Below the pieces are notes generated by a model that was not told the DNA's origin, made no database searches, and was given only the letters and a program-made list of their open reading frames with translations. The position numbers and the translations under genes were made by a program. Of a stretch of DNA of 54,434 nt, positions 24,044 through 32,587 are shown piece after piece. Origin of the DNA: Anaeromonas frigoriresistens. Its GTDB lineage: Bacteria > Bacillota > Clostridia > Tissierellales > SIT17. How positions within the stretch are numbered: the first letter of the stretch is position 1; the number at the start of each line of letters is the position of its first letter. The stretch lies in assembly GCF_016820655.1 (NCBI RefSeq), contig NZ_WSFT01000048.1:1-54434 (forward strand), in the 5' to 3' direction.

Positions 24044-25606
24044 ATGCATTGGTCACAAATAGTAGCAGAAGAAATTATTAATAAATATCCTGAAAAAGAA
24101 ACATATGTATGTGCTTCAGGAATAAGTCCCTCTGGATCTGTTCATATAGGGAACTTTAGAGAAATAATTACAACATATTTTGTAGTGAAATCATTAGATG
24201 AATTAGGCAAGAAAACTAGGTTTATATTTTCTTGGGATGATTATGACAGGTTTAGAAAAGTCCCTAAGAATATAGATAGATCTTTTGAAAAATACATTGG
24301 GATGCCTTACTCTGAGATACCAGATCCCTATGGATGTCATGAATCCTATGCAGAGCATTTTGAAAAAGAATTTGAAGAAGCATTAGATATATTCGGTATT
24401 GATGTTGAATTTATATATCAAAGTGAAGAATACAAGTCCGGAAGATACAATAAATATATACTTCATGCATTAAAAGCAAGAAAGAAAATATATGATATTT
24501 TAATGGAATTTAAAACTCAAGAGCCTTGTGAAAAAGATAGAAATAATTTTTACCCTATAACTCTTTATTGTAACAAATGTAGGAAAGATGATACAAAAAT
24601 AGTTGATTTTAATGAGTTAACAGAAGTAATGAAATATAACTGCAAATGTGGCAATGAAGGATCAGAAGATGTGTTAAAGTCTGAAAATATAAAGCTTAAT
24701 TGGAAAGTTGATTGGCCCATGAGATGGATGGTGGAAGATGTAGTATTTGAGCCAGGGGGTAGAGATCATTCTTCAGAAACGGGAAGTTATAATGTGTCAA
24801 AAAAAATAGTAGATAAAATATTTAATCATCCAGCTCCAGAATATATTCCCTACGAGTTTATTGGAATAAAAGGTGTAAATGGTAAAATGTCCAGTTCTCA
24901 AGGAAATGCTCTAACTCCAAAAGAATTATTAAATATCTATATTCCAGAATTAATTCTATTTATGTTTGCAAAATACAACCCAAGTTCTGCATTTAATATT
25001 GGATTTGATGAAGATGTTATCAAGAATTATACAGAATATGAGAGATATAAATCTAGTTTCTCTTTAGGGAAATTAAATAATGAAGATATTTGTTATACAT
25101 TAGAATTGGCATCTGTTGATGATAATAATTCTAACCTACCTAGATTTAATCAAGTTGCAGGAGTTTTACCTTTGATAAATTTTGAAGATGAGATATTGAG
25201 AGAAGTTTTAAGACAAAATGGAGAAGTCTATGCTATAGATAATATAAAAGAAATAAGTAATAGAGCAGAATACTGGATAAAAAACTATAATAGTAAAAAA
25301 GTTATAACACTAAAGGATAAAAGAGATAATGATTACTATAATACTTTATCTGAAAAGGAAAGAGGGTGGTTAAAGGAACTTTGTATAATAATTAGGAATA
25401 GTGAAGATTTAAATAGCGATGAATTAATGAGTAGAATATATTCTATATGTGATAATGAAGATAAAAAACTGAAAAGAAATAATCAAAAAAGATTATTTAA
25501 TATAATATATAGATTGATTCTTAATGGCGATAGTGGGCCAAGGATTTCATTATTAATAAAAACGATAGGTGTTGGAAAATCAATTTATTTATTAGGGTTT
25601 AGCTAG
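24044..25606 (+). CDS. lysS: lysyl-tRNA synthetase, class I (archaeal type)
   Basis: Charges tRNA-Lys with lysine in the cytoplasm, 520 residues. The HIGH-type motif is PSGSVHIGN (His34), and the KMSKS-type motif is GKMSSSQGN near residue 283. A zinc-ribbon-like pair CNKCRK...CKCG lies near residues 176-205 between the halves of the Rossmann fold. The C-terminal half is the helical anticodon-binding cage. This is the class I LysRS typical of archaea and spirochaetes, unrelated to the class II enzyme of most bacteria. AAGGAG precedes ATG 24044. The T-box supports a real housekeeping or stress role. Confidence 0.93.
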   Translation: MHWSQIVAEEIINKYPEKETYVCASGISPSGSVHIGNFREIITTYFVVKSLDELGKKTRFIFSWDDYDRFRKVPKNIDRSFEKYIGMPYSEIPDPYGCHESYAEHFEKEFEEALDIFGIDVEFIYQSEEYKSGRYNKYILHALKARKKIYDILMEFKTQEPCEKDRNNFYPITLYCNKCRKDDTKIVDFNELTEVMKYNCKCGNEGSEDVLKSENIKLNWKVDWPMRWMVEDVVFEPGGRDHSSETGSYNVSKKIVDKIFNHPAPEYIPYEFIGIKGVNGKMSSSQGNALTPKELLNIYIPELILFMFAKYNPSSAFNIGFDEDVIKNYTEYERYKSSFSLGKLNNEDICYTLELASVDDNNSNLPRFNQVAGVLPLINFEDEILREVLRQNGEVYAIDNIKEISNRAEYWIKNYNSKKVITLKDKRDNDYYNTLSEKERGWLKELCIIIRNSEDLNSDELMSRIYSICDNEDKKLKRNNQKRLFNIIYRLILNGDSGPRISLLIKTIGVGKSIYLLGFS

Positions 25607-25769
25607 TAGAATTTATAGGTTATAACAGATTAATAGTATATGACTACATTGAACTTAAATACTGTCTGGGTAGATTTGGTAAGAAACAAGTTAGAAAATA
25701 AGTGTAATATAATTAGAGAAAGGTTTGATATAGAATGGTAAGATTAAGAAAATTTTACTATTAAGAAAA

Positions 25770-25798
25770 TAGACTTCTTATAAAATAAATGATAAAAT
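25770..25798 (+). promoter_or_regulatory. extended -10 promoter of the first CD3324-type leader
   Basis: TAGACT (25770-25775) and TAAAAT (25793-25798) are 17 bases apart, with TGA just before the -10. Transcription would start near 25805, leaving a leader of about 178 bases before the gene at 25983. The stretch 25607-25769 holds no gene I can support. Confidence 0.6.
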
Positions 25799-25853
25799 CA
25801 AACTAATATTAGTCAGAATCTTATAAATATTATGGATGATAGAGGTGATTTTT

Positions 25854-25892
25854 ATGAAATATCCTTCTCTAAAGAAGTTTATTACTTCATAG
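25854..25892 (+). CDS. 12-codon upstream ORF in the leader
   Basis: ATG 25854 is preceded by AGAGGTG at the right distance and encodes MKYPSLKKFITS. Its TAG stop (25890-25892) falls within the 5' arm of hairpin A and at the start of hairpin B of the same leader. A ribosome translating to the stop would block hairpin A. It may be a leader peptide. No homologue is recognised. Confidence 0.45.
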   Translation: MKYPSLKKFITS

Positions 25893-25950
25893 CAAAGACT
25901 GCTATGAAGGACTGAACTAACATATTAAGCACTTTAAAGTAGTCTTTGCT
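25885..25950 (+). promoter_or_regulatory. mutually exclusive hairpins in the leader of a CD3324-family gene
   Basis: Hairpin A pairs CTTCATAGCA (25885-25894) with TGCTATGAAG (25900-25909), a perfect 10-base stem. Hairpin B pairs AGCAAAGACTGCT (25891-25903) with AGTAGTCTTTGCT (25938-25950), 13 bases with one G-U. Both use bases 25891-25903, so only one can form. Neither is followed by a T-run, so any switch would act on translation, processivity or RNA stability rather than simple termination. Confidence 0.55.
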
Positions 25951-25982
25951 CATATAGGAATATTAATTAGGAGGGCAAAGAT

Positions 25983-26261
25983 ATGGGGTATATTAGTGCA
26001 CAAAACGTTTTACCTGAACAAGTAATAGAGCTAATTCAGCAATATATAGATGGAGAATATTTATATGTTCCAAGAAAGGATGAAAATCAAAAGTCCTGGG
26101 GTGAGAAGAATGGAACAAAGGCCTACTTTAGAAAGAGAAATGAAGAAATATTTAAGAAATATACATTAGGACTTACAATAATAGAGTTGGCTGAAATGTA
26201 TCATCTATCAGATAAAAGCATAAGAAGAATAATAAATAACGAAAAGTCTATAAACTTATAA
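25983..26261 (+). CDS. CD3324-family small HTH protein, copy 1
   Basis: A 92-residue cytoplasmic protein. The N-terminal half (AQNVLPEQVIELIQQYIDGEYLYVP) is a helical module. KSWGEKNGTKAYFRKRNEEIFKKY is the conserved core, and the C-terminal GLTIIELAEMYHLSDKSIRRIIN is a helix-turn-helix, so DNA binding is likely. It shares the SWGEK.G...YF.KRN core with the copy at 34027. AGGAGGG precedes ATG 25983. The long structured leader and own promoter make it an independent unit at the edge of an accessory region. Its targets are unknown. Confidence 0.78.
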   Translation: MGYISAQNVLPEQVIELIQQYIDGEYLYVPRKDENQKSWGEKNGTKAYFRKRNEEIFKKYTLGLTIIELAEMYHLSDKSIRRIINNEKSINL

Positions 26262-26270
26262 CAATGTAGT

Positions 26271-26306
26271 ATTTCAGCATTAGAATAGTCTAGTGCTGAA
26301 ATTTTT
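26271..26306 (+). terminator. intrinsic terminator of the CD3324-family gene
   Basis: ATTTCAGCATTAG (26271-26283) pairs with CTAGTGCTGAAAT (26290-26302, one G-U), with a six-base loop and five T. Confidence 0.87.
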
Positions 26307-26414
26307 CTATTTATATAGAGTCTCAAGTTTAGTTCATAATTAACTATGAGATTTTAATATAAAGATTGTGATGATAAACTAATAATGTAAATACTTTAGG
26401 GAGTGGGATGGAAT

Positions 26415-26876
26415 ATGATGAATCTTGAATTTAGAAAACCAACAGAACAAGATGGTAGTGATATTGCTACTTGGAAGTATGAAGGAGAATATTCTTTTTA
26501 TGATAATGACAAAACAGAAACTAAAAATGAATGGGCTAGAAATATTCATAATGAAGAAAATGCTTATGTTATTTATAATGAAAATAATGAATTAATAGGT
26601 AATTGTAGTTTTGACTTAGAAGACGGAGAGTATATGTTTGGTGTCCAGATGAGACCAGACTTGACGGGAAAAGGCAAGGGAACTGAAATCGTTAAAACCA
26701 TATTAGACTTTGGTAAAAAAACATATGACTTTAATACTTTAGTATTATTGGTTGCTAAATTTAATCAAAGAGCTATAAGAATATATGAAAAGTTAGACTT
26801 TGAAATAATTGAAGAATTTGTATGGAATGTAAATGATGAACAAAAAGAATTTATTGCTATGAGAAAAACTTATTAA
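26415..26876 (+). CDS. GNAT-family N-acetyltransferase
   Basis: A 153-residue acetyltransferase domain, cytoplasmic. It opens MNLEFRKPTEQDGSDIATW. The acetyl-CoA loop is in MRPDLTGKGKGTEIVKTILDFG (TGKGKG), and the C-terminal VAKFNQRAIRIYEKLDFEIIEEF is the usual GNAT ending. ATG 26415 or 26418 is reached from AGGGAGTGGG; the GTG at 26403 overlaps that site. The substrate is unknown. It stands alone between two terminators. Confidence 0.82.
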   Translation: MMNLEFRKPTEQDGSDIATWKYEGEYSFYDNDKTETKNEWARNIHNEENAYVIYNENNELIGNCSFDLEDGEYMFGVQMRPDLTGKGKGTEIVKTILDFGKKTYDFNTLVLLVAKFNQRAIRIYEKLDFEIIEEFVWNVNDEQKEFIAMRKTY

Positions 26877-26878
26877 AA

Positions 26879-26918
26879 ATATAAGAAATGTCCTCTTGAA
26901 AGAGGACATTTCTTATAT
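26879..26918. terminator. 19-base-arm terminator hairpin
   Basis: Bases 26879-26897 and 26900-26918 are perfect reverse complements (core AAATGTCCTCTT/AAGAGGACATTT) with a two-base centre, just after the acetyltransferase stop codon. Confidence 0.85.
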
Positions 26919-27015
26919 CTATATTATATCATATAAAAATAATTGAAAATAGACTGATAATTCAGAAAATATTATGATAGAATAATTTTATATTCCTAAA
27001 GGAGATGGTTTGTTT

Positions 27016-27741
27016 ATGGAAACATTAAAAAATAGACTTAAAGACATATCAGCTGGCAGAGTACTAGATGTAGGGGTTGGAAGAGGACAATTTGCATGGA
27101 TTATGGCTGAAAATTTTAAAGAATATGATGAAATTATTGGAATTGATGTTAATGCTAAGATTTTGAAAAAGGCTGAAGAAAATTTATCCCAGTTTAGAGT
27201 TAAACTACAATTAATGTCAGGAGATAAACTTGAATTTGAAGATGATTATTTTGATACAGTCACTATTGCACAAGTCCTTCATCATATACCTACAAAAGAA
27301 GATATAAGTAAAATGTTTCTGGAAATGAAGAGAGTATTAAAACCAGGTGGCCTTTTTATTGTAAAGGAAATGTTTTGTGATAATCATGAAGGGGCAGGTC
27401 AAGTAGTAGTAGACTATCATCATTTTATAGCAGATATAGATGCAATCCTAGGGAAAAATCATTTTAAGACACTTAAAAGAAATGAAATTTTAGAAATAAC
27501 AAATAATGTAGGATTGGAATCAATAGAAGATTTTGATTTTTTATTTGATTATAAAATTAAAAAAGATAAAAAATCAATAAGTTCTTTTTTAGATAAGATT
27601 GATAAAAGGGTTAACACAATAGAAGATTATGATGAATATGGAGAAATTAAGCAAAGAGCTGAAGAAATTAAAGAGAATGTAAAGAAGTTTGGATTATCCT
27701 ATGAGAAAGAAGTAATCATTATAGGAAGAAAGCCATTATGA
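27016..27741 (+). CDS. class I SAM-dependent methyltransferase
   Basis: A 241-residue methyltransferase, cytoplasmic. Motif I is VLDVGVGRGQF (residues 16-26), motif II IIGIDVNAKIL, and motif IV VTIAQVLHHIP; LKPGGLFIVKEMFCDNH follows. The fold is of the UbiE/Methyltransf_11 type acting on small molecules. GGAGATGG precedes ATG 27016; a TTG six bases earlier is an alternative. The product is unknown. Position among acetyltransferases and a phosphotransferase suggests a modifying enzyme for a small molecule or drug, which is inference. Confidence 0.83.
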   Translation: METLKNRLKDISAGRVLDVGVGRGQFAWIMAENFKEYDEIIGIDVNAKILKKAEENLSQFRVKLQLMSGDKLEFEDDYFDTVTIAQVLHHIPTKEDISKMFLEMKRVLKPGGLFIVKEMFCDNHEGAGQVVVDYHHFIADIDAILGKNHFKTLKRNEILEITNNVGLESIEDFDFLFDYKIKKDKKSISSFLDKIDKRVNTIEDYDEYGEIKQRAEEIKENVKKFGLSYEKEVIIIGRKPL

Positions 27742-27807
27742 TAATATACAAAATGACTTGTAATAAGGTTAAAATTTCATCTAAATAATTAAATTGGAGA
27801 GATTAAA

Positions 27808-28275
27808 ATGAGTAATACTATAAATTTTAATATAAAACCTATCAATAAATATAATTATCATAAATTTAATGATATGGTATATTGGAGAATAAATGGTAAT
27901 GAACGAACCGATGAAGAAAAAGAAAGAAGTAAGAATACTATATATAAAGAAGCTTACAAGGAGTTAGAACATGAAGACTTTTATGTGTATGCTGCGGAAT
28001 ATGAAGGAAGATTTATCGGTTGGATTGCCTTAACCTATATACCTAAGATAGGTAAATGGCAAAAAGGAACAATATTTGTAGATGAGCTTTGGACAGCACC
28101 AGAGTTTAGAAGAAAAGGCATAGCCTATGAATTAATGAAAAAGGCTTGTGAACTTCAAACCAAGACAGGAGCAATGGCACTTAGATTATATACCAATAAT
28201 ATTGCTGCTCAAAAGCTTTACGAAAAATGTGGTTTAGTAGTTGAGGGCGAAGCGGTATTCATGGAAAAAAGATAA
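27808..28275 (+). CDS. GNAT-family N-acetyltransferase
   Basis: A 155-residue acetyltransferase. The acetyl-CoA-binding segment is VDELWTAPEFRRKGIAYELMKKACE (RRKGIA), followed by GAMALRLYTNNIAAQKLYEKCGLVVEGEAVFMEK, a classic GNAT C-terminus. GGAG precedes ATG 27808 at 67 bases from the methyltransferase gene. The next gene starts 14 bases downstream, so it is probably co-transcribed with the phosphotransferase-like gene. Confidence 0.84.
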   Translation: MSNTINFNIKPINKYNYHKFNDMVYWRINGNERTDEEKERSKNTIYKEAYKELEHEDFYVYAAEYEGRFIGWIALTYIPKIGKWQKGTIFVDELWTAPEFRRKGIAYELMKKACELQTKTGAMALRLYTNNIAAQKLYEKCGLVVEGEAVFMEKR

Positions 28276-28288
28276 GTGACTTCAGGAG

Positions 28289-29326
28289 ATGATAAATATT
28301 ATACTAAAAATCAAGAAGTTTTTAACTCCTACAGAGGATGAAATGAGAAAAATACTATTGAAAATTGAAGAGTTACTTAAATGTAAATATGAGATAGAAG
28401 TGAAAGGAATATTAGAGATTGAAGATGGACAGAATTTGAATTATTTTATCGAAGGCAATGAAGTAAATAGCGATAAAAATATTAAATTATTTCTTAAAAT
28501 AATATCTAAAGATGGTTACCCAAATGTAGAAGATCTGAGTAAATGTTATGAGTTACTTAAGTCAAGGGGATTTAAATACTATAATATAATCCATCATGAT
28601 ATAACTAGTGATATAGCACCCTATGGATTCATTATTCAGGAGTGGATTGATGGAGATGTAAGAATTTCTAATGATGATATAGACTATGAAGAAAATGATG
28701 AAATACTTTGGCTTAGAGATTTTGCTGAAGTATTAAAAGAGGTGCATAGAATTAGATTCGACCATTTTGGAGATATTAGAGGGATTGTAAAATTTGATAA
28801 TCTTCAAGAGTATTATAGAAATATAGATGAAGTTATTCGCTGGTCCTTTGGAAATGTGAAAGATGAAGGTATTATTCTTAGTGATTTAGTTGATAAAGGT
28901 ATATTAGAGAAAGAGTTTCTTGAATATGCTCTGGAAGGTATATCTAAGTTAGCTGAAAAAGTATCTACTAAGAAAAGTGTACTTATTTATGGAGATATGT
29001 TTCCATCTAATATAATATACAAAGAAGATGAGCCTAGAATAATTGATTGGGATGAGTGTAGAGCCAACTGGTGGGTTTATGAAATAGCAAGAACTACATA
29101 TTACATAGATGATAAATATATTGCGATGAAATTTATAGAATATTATGATCCTGAGGATCATTTAGATCAGATAGATATTGGGATAAGAATTGAGCATATA
29201 AAACAACATCTAAGAAAGTTATGTATTTTGTGTATGAATCAAGAAAAAGATATTCAGCTCATGGAACAGGTAAGAGAAATGAAGAAATTCATTGTAAATA
29301 GATTGGAGAATACTTTTCTATATTAA
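28289..29326 (+). CDS. aminoglycoside phosphotransferase-family protein
   Basis: A kinase-like phosphotransferase, 345 residues at most. The catalytic loop is SVLIYGDMFPSNIIYKEDEPRIIDWDECR: Tyr replaces the usual first His of HGDxxxxN, while Asp, Asn and the metal-binding IIDWDE are kept. It resembles proteins that phosphorylate small alcohols, choline or drugs. The start is uncertain: ATG 28289 touches its AGGAG with no gap, while ATG 28343 has AGAGG at a proper distance. It follows the acetyltransferase gene by 14 bases. Confidence 0.8.
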   Translation: MINIILKIKKFLTPTEDEMRKILLKIEELLKCKYEIEVKGILEIEDGQNLNYFIEGNEVNSDKNIKLFLKIISKDGYPNVEDLSKCYELLKSRGFKYYNIIHHDITSDIAPYGFIIQEWIDGDVRISNDDIDYEENDEILWLRDFAEVLKEVHRIRFDHFGDIRGIVKFDNLQEYYRNIDEVIRWSFGNVKDEGIILSDLVDKGILEKEFLEYALEGISKLAEKVSTKKSVLIYGDMFPSNIIYKEDEPRIIDWDECRANWWVYEIARTTYYIDDKYIAMKFIEYYDPEDHLDQIDIGIRIEHIKQHLRKLCILCMNQEKDIQLMEQVREMKKFIVNRLENTFLY

Positions 29327-29393
29327 TTTTCAAAACAATAAATATGAAGAAGAATAAACAAAATGAATATTAGTTTGAGATGTTTTATAGATT

Positions 29394-29435
29394 GTAAATC
29401 CTTTATGTTTATTATAATAAACATAAAGGATTTAC
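29394..29435. terminator. 42-base perfect palindrome, probable terminator
   Basis: Bases 29394-29414 and 29415-29435 are exact reverse complements with no loop (outer GTAAATCC/GGATTTAC). It sits between the phosphotransferase-like gene and the next plus-strand gene. Confidence 0.7.
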
Positions 29436-29529
29436 TTATCATTATGTAGAACAGAAAAAAGACAGAATATTTTAATAAATTAAATTTATTAATAAGGAAT
29501 AGAAATAATTGGAGAGGAGATAGGGGATT

Positions 29530-30534
29530 ATGGAATCAAAAATTGATACATATTTTAAAAAACTTGAAGAAAATCAACAATTTAGTGGGACTGTACTAGT
29601 AGCCAAGGGTGAAGGTATCATATTAAAAGAGAGCTACGGGGTGACGAATCATACCTATAACATACCAAATACGATAAATAGTAAGTTTTTAATAGCATCA
29701 ATAACTAAGTCAATTACTGCTATGGCAATAATGATACTTGAGGAAGAAAATAAATTAAATGTTCACGATACCTTGGATAAGTATATACCAGATTTCTTAA
29801 ATGGTGATAAAATTACTATTCATAACTTATTAAATCATTCATCAGGCATATGGGGAGATCCTAATTTCTTGGATATAGTTAAAAAGTCACATACTATGGA
29901 TGAACTCATAGATAGATATAAGAATAAACCTCTAGATTTTGAACCAGGAGATAGGTTTGAATATTCAAATATGGGATATACACTTTTAGCTTATATTATA
30001 GAAAAAGTATCTAGGAAAAAGTATGAAGAGTTTATAAAAGAGAATATTTTTAAAAAGCTTTCAATGAAAGATACTGGATGCTATAGAAATGAGAATATAA
30101 TAAAAGATATGGCCTCAGGATATGAAAAAAAGAATAATAAAATTATAAACAGTGATATTTGGGACTTTTCTAACTTTAAAGGTTCTGGAGATATATATTC
30201 TACTATTGAAGATTTATATAAGTGGACTGAAGGTTTAGTAAAAGGAAAGCTTTTAAGTGAAGAATACAACACAAAACTATTAGAAGACTATGGTCTCATA
30301 TATGATAATTTCTATTATGGATACGGCAAAATATTCTATAAGAAAAATGATAAAATAGAATTTTTCTATCAAGATGGTGGATTACCAGGATTTAAATCAA
30401 TATATGTTATATATCCACCAAAGGATTTAACTATAATATTATTGAGTAATTATAGTTTTATAAAAACCCCGGAGATAGTAAATAGAATTGAAGAAATCCT
30501 ATACAAGGAAGGTCCATTATTTGAAATAGATTAA
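29530..30534 (+). CDS. serine hydrolase of the beta-lactamase/penicillin-binding protein class C type
   Basis: A 334-residue serine hydrolase. The nucleophile motif is SITK (Ser57-x-x-Lys60), the second motif YSN in FEYSNMGYTLLAY near residue 144, and the third motif is DGG in YQDGGLPGFKS where the family has His/Lys-x-Gly. No signal peptide is visible, so it is probably cytoplasmic, unlike true beta-lactamases. It more likely hydrolyses esters or peptides. GGAGAGGAG lies upstream of ATG 29530. Confidence 0.83.
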   Translation: MESKIDTYFKKLEENQQFSGTVLVAKGEGIILKESYGVTNHTYNIPNTINSKFLIASITKSITAMAIMILEEENKLNVHDTLDKYIPDFLNGDKITIHNLLNHSSGIWGDPNFLDIVKKSHTMDELIDRYKNKPLDFEPGDRFEYSNMGYTLLAYIIEKVSRKKYEEFIKENIFKKLSMKDTGCYRNENIIKDMASGYEKKNNKIINSDIWDFSNFKGSGDIYSTIEDLYKWTEGLVKGKLLSEEYNTKLLEDYGLIYDNFYYGYGKIFYKKNDKIEFFYQDGGLPGFKSIYVIYPPKDLTIILLSNYSFIKTPEIVNRIEEILYKEGPLFEID

Positions 30535-30617
30535 TTATTTATTTCAAATAATAAATAATTCTATATATGGGATAATGTAGATAATAAGTTTATGATGAAG
30601 AATTAGAATAATAATTG

Positions 30618-30664
30618 AAATGAGCTTGTGATAAGCTTTATATTATCACAAGCTCATTTTTTAT
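30618..30664 (+). terminator. intrinsic terminator of the serine hydrolase gene
   Basis: AAATGAGCTTGTGATAA (30618-30634) and its exact complement at 30643-30659 form a 17-base stem with an eight-base loop and a T-run. Confidence 0.88.
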
Positions 30665-30950
30665 ATTATGAGACATCATAACTCTGTAAAATTATATGTA
30701 ATATATTACTCATAAAAAAACAGAAAGTATATTAGAATATATATTTAATAAGGGAAAGTTTTGAAGAATAGGAGAAAGTCTATTAAGTAAAAGTTCATAC
30801 CAAAAGATATATATATTTAGAATAACCATCAATTCAATTTAAGATAGATTTAAGGTTAATCGTATCTTCTTTTAAGATTTGATTGATATATTATAAATAA
30901 AGGTTTAAGAATACAAATATTTAGTTGTGTAATCAATTTATATTGTATAG
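30665..30950. other. gene-free AT-rich stretch
   Basis: I see no ORF with a ribosome binding site, no clear promoter and no long repeat here; only a short palindrome GTAATATATTAC at 30698-30709 stands out. The ribosome binding site AGGAGG of the next gene begins at about 30950. Confidence 0.5.
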
Positions 30951-30962
30951 GAGGTATGGTAA

Positions 30963-31574
30963 ATGGAGGAGTTTAGTAATCATTTTCATAATTGGTTTGG
31001 TGTATTATTTTTTATTATTCTTTATGGAATCGTAATTTTATTTATCCCTTTTTATAGAAAGATGGATAAAAAACCTATAGGTACTTACATTGCTTTTGTA
31101 ATTGCTTTTGCCATTGAGATGCACGGGATTCCCTTTAGTATGTATTTAATTTCTGGGGTCCTAGGGAAAAATCTTCCTGAAGGAGTACTATGGGGACATA
31201 CATTGTTTTCTTCAGTGGGACATTTAGGATTATATATTAGTTACATTTGCAGTATTATAGCTCTATTTTTAATACTAAATGGCTGGCATAATATATATAA
31301 AAATTATTGGTCTAAATCAGATGGAAAAGGTGAGCTAGTAAAAACAGGGGTTTATAAACATGTTCGACATCCTCAGTATACAGGCTTATTGTTACTTTCC
31401 TTTGGAATGATAGCAAACTGGGCTACATTGCCTTTGTTAATAATGTACCCAGTAATGATTGGTATGTATGTAAGATTAGCAAAAAGAGAAGAAAAAGATA
31501 TGATTATGGAATTTGGCAATAAGTATAGGGAATACATGAAATCCACTAAAATGTTTATTCCTTATATCTTATGA
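30963..31574 (+). CDS. isoprenylcysteine methyltransferase-like (ICMT/PEMT family) membrane protein
   Basis: A 203-residue membrane protein with about five TM helices. The C-terminal signature GVYKHVRHPQYTGLLLLSFGM, then RLAKREEKDMIMEFGNKYREYMKSTKMFIP, is the SAM-binding region of the ICMT/phospholipid methyltransferase family. Bacterial members methylate lipids or unknown membrane substrates. AGGAGG precedes ATG 30963. The next gene, also membrane-bound, is 96 bases downstream. Confidence 0.82.
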   Translation: MEEFSNHFHNWFGVLFFIILYGIVILFIPFYRKMDKKPIGTYIAFVIAFAIEMHGIPFSMYLISGVLGKNLPEGVLWGHTLFSSVGHLGLYISYICSIIALFLILNGWHNIYKNYWSKSDGKGELVKTGVYKHVRHPQYTGLLLLSFGMIANWATLPLLIMYPVMIGMYVRLAKREEKDMIMEFGNKYREYMKSTKMFIPYIL

Positions 31575-31670
31575 TAATGCCGGAACTTTCTGAATTTTCA
31601 TAATTATTAACACTGATTAATTCAAATATATAGTATAATAGTACTAGGAAAGTATTAGGGGGTATTATTA

Positions 31671-32450
31671 TTGGAAAATGTGAAATCAAATCAAAGTTTT
31701 AAAAGAGTATTAATGGTTTTATTTATTGGCATCATTTTAGCATCATTTGGAGCAGTTCCTTATGCAAAAGAGCTACTCTCTCAGTTGCCTGAGGATGCAG
31801 TTGGAATTATACCATCCGATTTTGTACTGGGATTATTAATGGTAATTCAATTATCAATTTTTGCAACTCTTGGTCTTTTTATATCAAGAAAGGTGAATTT
31901 AGGAGCGCCTGTTTTAGAGTCGATAGTTACAAAAAAGGAAACCAATATTAAGTGGTCATCTTTTATATTGTCTTCAATAGCTATTGGGTTTTCTATTGGT
32001 TCTTTTCTACTATTGTCTGATTTTATATTTTACAAATTAGGTTCATCCTTATCATTCTTTGCATCAGAATTACCTGCTTGGTATAAAGGATTAATTGGAA
32101 GTTTTTTTGGAGGAATAGGTGAAGAAATTATCTATCGATTATTTTTTATGTCACTATTAGTATGGTTAATAAATCTAGTTGTTCGCCACAAAGAAAACAC
32201 ACCTAAACCTTGGATTATTTGGGTATCAATGATTTCAGCAGCTATATTATTTGCTTTGGCACATCTTCCAATGACTACCTCATTAGCATCTTTAACAGCG
32301 CTTGTAGTAATAAGAGCAATTTTACTTAATAGTATCGCAGGAATTGGTTTTGGATTATTGTATTGGAAGAAAGGTTTATTATATGCAATGATAGCCCACT
32401 TTTTTGCTGATATAACATTACATGTTATTGCTGTATTGATATTTGGTTAA
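31671..32450 (+). CDS. CPBP-family intramembrane metalloprotease
   Basis: A 259-residue protein with about seven TM helices. The abortive-infection/CAAX protease motifs are present: GEEIIYRLFF (EExxxR), FALAHLP (conserved His) and IAHFFADITLH (H...D). It is expected to cleave membrane substrates or process peptides. The start is TTG 31671 with AGGGGG eight bases upstream; no Met start is available near the N-terminus. Its position after an ICMT-like gene recalls the CAAX protease/ICMT pairing of eukaryotic prenyl-protein processing, though this may be coincidence. Confidence 0.83.
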   Translation: MENVKSNQSFKRVLMVLFIGIILASFGAVPYAKELLSQLPEDAVGIIPSDFVLGLLMVIQLSIFATLGLFISRKVNLGAPVLESIVTKKETNIKWSSFILSSIAIGFSIGSFLLLSDFIFYKLGSSLSFFASELPAWYKGLIGSFFGGIGEEIIYRLFFMSLLVWLINLVVRHKENTPKPWIIWVSMISAAILFALAHLPMTTSLASLTALVVIRAILLNSIAGIGFGLLYWKKGLLYAMIAHFFADITLHVIAVLIFG

Positions 32451-32452
32451 AT

Positions 32453-32488
32453 ACAAAATGATCTCCTAAAATTAGGAGATCATTTTGT
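32453..32488. terminator. bidirectional terminator hairpin
   Basis: ACAAAATGATCTCCTA (32453-32468) and TAGGAGATCATTTTGT (32473-32488) form a perfect 16-base stem around AAAT. Confidence 0.87.
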
Positions 32489-32572
32489 AATAATAGATAT
32501 AAGGTTATATTTTGAAATTATAGTATAACAAAAAAAGGGATAATGAAGAAAATGGGAACAGTTAATAATTAT

Positions 32573-32582
32573 GGGGGGGGGG
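32573..32582 (+). repeat. G10 homopolymer tract at a translation start
   Basis: Ten consecutive G lie five bases before ATG 32588 and provide, or overlap, the ribosome binding site. The tract also lies inside an in-frame upstream extension from ATG 32543. In this AT-rich sequence such a tract is exceptional and a possible slipped-strand (phase-variable) site. Confidence 0.75.
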
Positions 32583-32587
32583 TTAGT

